Shown here one piece after another: positions 58,395 to 64,000 of a DNA stretch of 64,000 bases. The DNA is from Propionibacteriaceae bacterium (lineage in GTDB: Bacteria > Actinomycetota > Actinomycetes > Propionibacteriales > Propionibacteriaceae): contig JAITVK010000007.1 in assembly GCA_031285845.1 (NCBI GenBank), positions 62,001 to 126,000 of the forward strand, read 5' to 3'. The translations under genes and the position numbers were made by a program. The notes beneath the pieces were generated by a model. It saw only the letters and a list, made by a program, of their open reading frames with translations, had not been told where the DNA came from and did not search any database. How positions within the stretch are numbered: position 1 is the first letter of the stretch; each line of letters opens with the position of its first letter.

Positions 58395-58400
58395 CGCACG

Positions 58401-58406
58401 ATTCTA
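58401..58406 (-). promoter_or_regulatory. -10 box of leaderless rlmB
   Basis: Minus strand TAGAAT, six bases before the ATG at 58394. Spacing fits transcription starting at the start codon. Confidence 0.55.
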
Positions 58407-58546
58407 GCCGCACCGATCCAACCGACCGGCCAAGCCCGCCTGAAGCGTCAGTCACGATGAGGACCGCGCAGGCCAGACCAACGGGCTTTCGCGCCGAAGC
58501 AGGCAGAACTCGGCGAACCCGCGCGGGCGAGACCGACCAAGCGAAG

Positions 58547-59971
58547 TCAACGCGTCCAGCGCGGGCCCTGGGCAGTGTCTTCGATCGTCAGCCCGAGTTG
58601 ACCCAATTGGTCTCGGATCGCGTCGGCGGCGGCGTAATCCTTGCGCGCTCGGGCCGCTTGGCGCTGATCGAGCAAGGCTTGGACCAAGCCGTCGACCACC
58701 GATTCGAGACCTGAGGTCTGCGCCACCCAAGTCGACCCGTCCAGCCGCAGACCGAAGACATCCAACATCGCTTCGACCTTGGTCAGGATCGTGGCCACAC
58801 CATCGTCGTCCCCCGACTCCAAGCCACGATTTCCTTCACGTACGGTCTCGTAGAGCACGCCTATCGCCGCCGGAGTGCCCAGATCGTCGTTCATCGCCGC
58901 GACGAAACGCTCAGGAACCGAAGTCAAGACCTGATGAGGGGTGGCATCAGTCAGTCCGGCCTGCTCGCCGAGACGATCGTGAGCCCTAGCCACGAAGGAG
59001 TCCACCCGAGCCAACGCGGTGGCCGCCTCATCCAAGGAGGTGTGGGAGAACTCGATCATCGACCGATAGTGCGGCCCGGCCAAGTATGCCCTCACCGCGC
59101 GGGCCGGCCACTTCTTGACGACTTCGGTCACCAGCAGACCATTGCCGAGCGACTTGCTCATCTTCTCCCCGGCGGCGGTCACCCAGGCGTTATGAAGCCA
59201 ATAGCGGGCGAACGGGCGGCCAGCGGCCTTCGATTGAGCCAACTCGTTCTCATGGTGGGGAAACTTCAGATCCATCCCACCGCCGTGGATGTCGAATTGA
59301 TCGCCGAGATACTTCCCCGCCATGGCCGAACACTCGATATGCCAGCCGGGTCGGCCTCGACCCCACGGCGACTCCCACGACGCCGTCATCGGCTCGGTCG
59401 GCTTATGCCCCTTCCATAATGCGAAGTCGCGCGGGTCACGCTTACCCCTCGGATCGGCGTCGGCGGCCGGTTCCATCTCATCGAGCCGCTGGCCCGACAG
59501 TTCGCCGTAGCCCGGCCACGATCGTACGTCGAAGTAGACGTCGCCGCAACCGTCGACGCCCCGATAGGCATGGCCGCGATCAATGATCTGTTGAATCAGG
59601 TCGATGATCTCCGGAATGTGTCCGGTCGCCCTGGGCTCGTAGGTCGGCGGCTGAAGCCGCAGCGCGGCGTACGCCCGATGCAGTTCGCGCTCATTGGCGT
59701 AGGCCAAGGCGTACCACGGCAGACCGGCCTGCTCAGATTTGGTCAAGATCTTGTCGTCGATGTCGGTGACATTGCTGATCAGAGTCACCTCATAGCCGAG
59801 GACAGTCAGCCAGCGTCGCAGGGTGTCGAACACGACCTCTTTGCGAATATGGCCCAGATGCGGGGCGGATTGCACGGTCAAACCGCAGCAGTAGATCGAC
59901 ACTTTCGACTCCACCAAGGGGACGAAATCGACCTTCGAGCCACGGGCTGTGTCATGCAACGTCAATGCCAT
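58547..59971 (-). CDS. cysS: Cysteinyl-tRNA synthetase
   Basis: Class I synthetase of 474 residues. Zinc/cysteine-site Cys in IYCCGLTVQSAPHLGHIRKEVVFD, where the HIGH motif reads HLGH. Also VTLISNVTDIDDKILTKSEQ, GWHIECSAM with the zinc Cys, DIHGGGMDLKFPHHENELAQS, and KMSKSLGNGLLV (KMSKS). ATG 59971 is chosen over an upstream TTG. It lies 11 bp after the DUF4032 gene and 152 bp before rlmB. A homologous mshC paralogue would lack the C-terminal anticodon helices that are present here. Confidence 0.97.
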   Translation of the reverse strand: MALTLHDTARGSKVDFVPLVESKVSIYCCGLTVQSAPHLGHIRKEVVFDTLRRWLTVLGYEVTLISNVTDIDDKILTKSEQAGLPWYALAYANERELHRAYAALRLQPPTYEPRATGHIPEIIDLIQQIIDRGHAYRGVDGCGDVYFDVRSWPGYGELSGQRLDEMEPAADADPRGKRDPRDFALWKGHKPTEPMTASWESPWGRGRPGWHIECSAMAGKYLGDQFDIHGGGMDLKFPHHENELAQSKAAGRPFARYWLHNAWVTAAGEKMSKSLGNGLLVTEVVKKWPARAVRAYLAGPHYRSMIEFSHTSLDEAATALARVDSFVARAHDRLGEQAGLTDATPHQVLTSVPERFVAAMNDDLGTPAAIGVLYETVREGNRGLESGDDDGVATILTKVEAMLDVFGLRLDGSTWVAQTSGLESVVDGLVQALLDQRQAARARKDYAAADAIRDQLGQLGLTIEDTAQGPRWTR

Positions 59972-59982
59972 GGCACGCAAGT

Positions 59983-61386
59983 CTATCTCGTGGCCCCTGA
60001 CCCTTCGCCCGTGTCAGCGGCCTTGGCCCGCAGGGCGGCGATATCCAAGAATCCGCTTGGGACCGGGGAGTCGTCGACCTCGTCCTCCCACGGGTCGTGG
60101 GGCGGCTGCTCGCCCTCCTCGACGTAGCCCTGTGACGGATCGTACGGATTGACCAGGCGCTCGGTGGGCCCCACGGGCAGGAGGGCCTCCCGGCTCATCG
60201 CCTCGTCGGGCAGCGCCTCCAGGACATCGCGCACGTAGCCTTGAGCAGCCTCGATCATCGGCATCTCGCGATGTTCGCGCTGGGAGCCGTACCACCGATA
60301 ATCCAACACCTCGTGGAACAACTGAGCCGGCTCACGTTTGGCACGCAACTGCTGCGGGACCTGCTGCATCACCGGCTCGAAGACCTCGGTCAACCACCGA
60401 TGGGCCACCACTGCCTCGTCGACATGGCTGAGCCCCATCCGGAAGCGGTAGGTGTCCAAGTCGTTGAGCAGACGACGAGCCTGATTCTCCTCAGTGTCCA
60501 ACCCGGTCAGACGCATCAGACGGCGCTGATGGTGCCCAGCGTCGACCACCTTCGGCTGGATCCTGATCTTGGACGATCCAGCGTCGGTTTGAATGTCCAT
60601 CTCGGCCACGTCGAAACCGAGCGCGTTGAGACGACGGACCCGGCCCTCGATCCGATCCATCTCGGAGCCGGAGAACTCCTCCACTCCGGTCAACTCCTGC
60701 CACAGCTCGTGATAGCGCGTGGTGACCGTGTCGACCAAGGTGATCGGATCCAGCGGGGGCAACAACAGCCCGCCGGCTTGAAGATCGAGAAAATCGCCAT
60801 AGAGGTTCGTCCGCGCGATCTCCAGATCCTGTTCGCGCTGACCATCAGACAATCCGGTGTGCAACTCCCCAGTCTCAGCGTCGACCAGATAAGCGGCGAA
60901 GTCACCGGCGTCGCGGCGGAACAAGATGTTCGACAACGACACGTCACCCCATTTGAAACCGATCAGATGCAGCCGCGCGATCAGGACCACCATAGCGTCC
61001 AGCAGCCGCGACACCGTCTCTTGACGAACCCCAGGAGTGAACAGGGAACGGTACGGCAATGAGAATTCCAGGTGACGGGTCAGAAGAATCGGATCCAGCA
61101 GGTTGCCCGCTCGATCCCGCCGTTCGGTGATGATGCCGACCGGTTCGACCGACGGGGTGTCCAACCGATACAGGTCGGTCAGCAGACGATATTCGTGGAC
61201 GGCCAGGTGTTCGACGACTTCTTTGGCTGCGTAGACACTGTGTCCCACCTGAATGAAACGGACGACGTGGCGCGACAATCCGCGCGGCAAGGCGACAAGA
61301 AGCTCGACCGGCCAGTCAGCCAAAGGGGTGTCCCAGGGGAAGGGGAGCAGCCGCGAGTCGGGGGTGGTGGAGACGAACCTGGGCAT
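59983..61386 (-). CDS. DUF4032-type kinase-like protein
   Basis: The 467 residues contain a kinase-like core: a lysine in SVYAAKEVVEHLAVHEYRLL, a catalytic-loop-like segment GFKWGDVSLSNILFRRD (about 165-181) and a DFG-like AYLVDAETGELH. This is the arrangement of lipopolysaccharide-kinase-like folds. The C-terminal half (about 225-420) matches the region annotated as DUF4032 in actinobacteria, as I recall it. The canonical HRD is absent (KWGD), so activity is uncertain. It is upstream of, and probably cotranscribed with, cysS. Substrate unknown. Confidence 0.85.
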   Translation of the reverse strand: MPRFVSTTPDSRLLPFPWDTPLADWPVELLVALPRGLSRHVVRFIQVGHSVYAAKEVVEHLAVHEYRLLTDLYRLDTPSVEPVGIITERRDRAGNLLDPILLTRHLEFSLPYRSLFTPGVRQETVSRLLDAMVVLIARLHLIGFKWGDVSLSNILFRRDAGDFAAYLVDAETGELHTGLSDGQREQDLEIARTNLYGDFLDLQAGGLLLPPLDPITLVDTVTTRYHELWQELTGVEEFSGSEMDRIEGRVRRLNALGFDVAEMDIQTDAGSSKIRIQPKVVDAGHHQRRLMRLTGLDTEENQARRLLNDLDTYRFRMGLSHVDEAVVAHRWLTEVFEPVMQQVPQQLRAKREPAQLFHEVLDYRWYGSQREHREMPMIEAAQGYVRDVLEALPDEAMSREALLPVGPTERLVNPYDPSQGYVEEGEQPPHDPWEDEVDDSPVPSGFLDIAALRAKAADTGEGSGATR

Positions 61387-61445
61387 GGCTCAATCTTGCC
61401 ATGAAACAGCATCGGAGACCGGGTGGCCTCCCGACGACGACGTGA

Positions 61446-62084
61446 TCAGCGCGGTGCGACAGGCAGGCGGATGATGGTCTTCAGTTTGTCTTGGGCCACT
61501 CGGCGCGGATCGGACAGATAGATCTCGTGGTGACGCCGACCGTGCCCCAGATCGATCGTACGACCTTGCGCCTCGATGAACTGCTCCAGGACCGCGATCG
61601 TGGCCGGTTCGGAGTCGTAGGGGCCGATATGCAGGATCTGGGCGCAGGACCCCTCGGTCAGCTGATCCAACCGGATCCGGGTCACATCGACTTCAGGTTT
61701 CTTGGCGGCCACCACCTCCACGGTTTGGTCGAACACCGGCTGGGTCACGAAGCTTGGCATCTGAACCATCGAGGTCCAGGTCAGATCGTCCTTGTTTGTC
61801 ACACCGGTCTGAAACGGCTTGTCGTCCACGGTGGACCACAGGCCCTCCAAAGGTGGCACCACGAAATCCTCATAGCCGTCGATGCGCCAACTGCTCATCT
61901 TCGACATCTTGATGGCGTAGGCCACGGTGTAGAGCGACTCGATCGCGGCGAAGTACGAAGCGGCCGTGTTCGGATCGCCTCGGCCGTCGACCATCAGAAA
62001 GGTCAACTCGGGCAAGTCGACCAGGGTCGGGGTCGTCGCCGAGTTGTAGAAGGCTTTCTGGGTCTTCTTGACATCCATCGCCAT
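61446..62084 (-). CDS. GyrI-like small-molecule-binding domain protein
   Basis: The 212 residues have LPELTFLMVDGRGDPNTAASYFAAIESLYTVAYAIK and a second half EVDVTRIRLDQLTEGSCAQILHIGPYDSEPATIAVLEQFIEAQG. The DGRGDP, H-x-G-P-Y and L-x-x-F-I features are those of the stand-alone GyrI-like/SOUL fold relatives of AraC-type effector domains. No helix-turn-helix is present. ATG 62084 follows AAGGACCACATC. Such proteins bind or hydrolyse small xenobiotics in some cases; here function is open. Confidence 0.88.
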   Translation of the reverse strand: MAMDVKKTQKAFYNSATTPTLVDLPELTFLMVDGRGDPNTAASYFAAIESLYTVAYAIKMSKMSSWRIDGYEDFVVPPLEGLWSTVDDKPFQTGVTNKDDLTWTSMVQMPSFVTQPVFDQTVEVVAAKKPEVDVTRIRLDQLTEGSCAQILHIGPYDSEPATIAVLEQFIEAQGRTIDLGHGRRHHEIYLSDPRRVAQDKLKTIIRLPVAPR

Positions 62085-62210
62085 GATGTGGTCCTTTCTG
62101 TGGCGCTGATGAGTCACCGAACCTTGGCCAAGGCGGCTTCGGCGGCACACCGATCAGCATTCCACGGTGGCGCGGCCCGATTCAAATCGGTGCCCACAAG
62201 CAAGAAAAGA

Positions 62211-62244
62211 CTGTGGGGTCCCTGGTTTCCCAGGGACCCCACAG
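62211..62244 (-). terminator. Intrinsic terminator after the UgpC-type ATPase gene
   Basis: Perfect 15-bp stem (CTGTGGGGTCCCTGG and its complement), four-base loop, followed on the minus strand by TCTTTTCTTGC. It lies 17 bp after the stop codon. Confidence 0.92.
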
Positions 62245-62261
62245 CTCAGGTTCGATCAACT

Positions 62262-63350
<1,089 letters not shown>

Positions 63351-63818
63351 GTTTGGTTCACCTTTCCACGGGCGGTACGTGCCCGACGATCCTTAGTGGA
63401 GGGTCTTTCCCTTCGCATGCCAGTGTTCCAGATTTTTCCGTCACGTCAAGCCCGAACGCGGCGTCGTCCAAGTCTTGCCATGGGGGTGGCCTATGACGAT
63501 ATCGTACGAGGCTGGACCCAACCGGCGACAGGCGGCGTCCGCTTCGCCCATGACCATTATGCGGAACTTGGTTGGCCGACCAGATCCCGGACGAAGACAC
63601 CTAAGAACATGCTGAGAGACACGCCTGAGCGGTCGACTGTTCGACTGGGATCTAGCCAGAATGCGAGCTTGTGACGAAAAACCGTCGATGATCCGACGCG
63701 GTCGTCCTATGCTCGAAACAGGTAGTCAGTTCAGAGGAACCGACTACAAGGCACAGACTGGGGCGCCTCGAGTCTTCGTACGCGGGGCGCCCCACCACCA
63801 CAATGGAAAGGAACGAAG
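63351..63818. other. Intergenic region with structured leader of the secreted-protein gene
   Basis: The 468 bp contain no credible gene. On the plus strand a possible -10 TATGCT lies at 63708-63713. Two hairpins follow: GTAGTCAGTTC/GAACCGACTAC (63722-63747, one mismatch) and GGGGCGCC/GGCGCCCC (63760-63793). Then comes AAAGGAA before the ATG at 63819. A TTGACG on the minus strand near 63447 may belong to the ugpC promoter, but no matching -10 is convincing. I see nothing else between 63480 and 63700. Confidence 0.5.
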
Positions 63819-64000
63819 ATGACTCTTGTCTTGCGACGCCTCCTTGCGGCGGCGGCAGCAGCAATCGCGATCAGCGCCGTGAGCGCCTCCCCTTCCTCAG
63901 GATCACCCATGGACCCCACAGATCCTGGGTCGGTCATGGAAGAGGCACAGCTGGGGGATGCGACTCAACTGGGGGCAGCTCACTGCTCCGGGAAAGCCTG
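63819..64000 (+). CDS. Secreted protein, N-terminal fragment (runs off the window)
   Basis: Sixty codons are visible from ATG 63819, with AAAGGAACG upstream. The product starts MTLVLRRLLAAAAAAIAISAV, a classical Sec signal (basic n-region, Ala-rich core) with probable cleavage after VSASP or nearby, followed by an acidic, Ser/Pro/Asp-rich segment (SGSPMDPTDPGSVMEEAQLG). The end lies beyond the right edge, so no family can be assigned. Confidence 0.75.
   Translation, partial: MTLVLRRLLAAAAAAIAISAVSASPSSGSPMDPTDPGSVMEEAQLGDATQLGAAHCSGKA

Overview
The window is a high-GC (about 62% by eye) actinobacterial chromosome segment, most likely from the order Propionibacteriales. The evidence is the actinobacterial S10 ribosomal operon, HspR-type and CIRCE heat-shock operators, a mutA-mutB methylmalonyl-CoA mutase pair (the core of the propionate pathway), a Pmt O-mannosyltransferase next to rsmI, and many genes that appear to start without a leader. 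I see no insertion sequence, prophage, CRISPR array, rRNA or tRNA. Most genes lie on the minus strand.

Layout. 1-5917 is the S10/spc ribosomal operon read leftward ([48 protein letters not shown], the last cut by the window edge). 5918-11322 holds two ABC systems: an ATPase plus large membrane protein, and a MacB-like ATPase/permease pair, separated by a very strong hairpin. 11416-17858 is a tight four-gene unit: nadE, a divergent Hsp90, a helical-repeat protein and a YbjN-like protein. 17927-18578 is an HspR-controlled hsp20 gene with its terminator. 18658-20370 encodes a membrane protein of unknown function and a TetR regulator.

20324-29294 is a sugar-uptake locus: a GH3 beta-glycosidase, a lipoprotein substrate-binding protein and a complete Opp/Dpp-type importer, with a palindromic operator over the GH3 promoter. 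29372-31486 is groES-groEL with two CIRCE elements. 31711-39781 has two more exporter-like ABC pairs flanking a cation-diffusion facilitator. 39881-46540 has a HAD phosphatase, a small protein, serS and mutB/mutA. 46728-49024 has a Pit phosphate transporter, a small membrane partner and a histidine phosphatase. 49073-54135 has an orphan substrate-binding lipoprotein, pmt and divergent rsmI. 54233-57436 is an MgtA-type Mg2+ ATPase with a long structured leader containing a 40-codon upstream ORF. 57510-63350 has rlmB, cysS, a DUF4032 kinase-like protein, a GyrI-like protein and a UgpC/MsmK-type ATPase. A secreted protein begins at 63819 and runs off the right edge.

The most interesting items are the mgtA leader (consensus promoter, upstream ORF starting MEP, serial hairpins), the divergent Hsp90 coupled to a helical-repeat partner, an FtsX-type exporter whose ATPase has lost the Q-loop, signature and switch-histidine residues, overlapping -10 boxes serving two divergent leaderless genes, a short ghost duplication of the mutB 3' end, and an apparent excess of the palindrome CGTACG. 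All functional statements rest on recognition of family motifs by eye; no database search was run.
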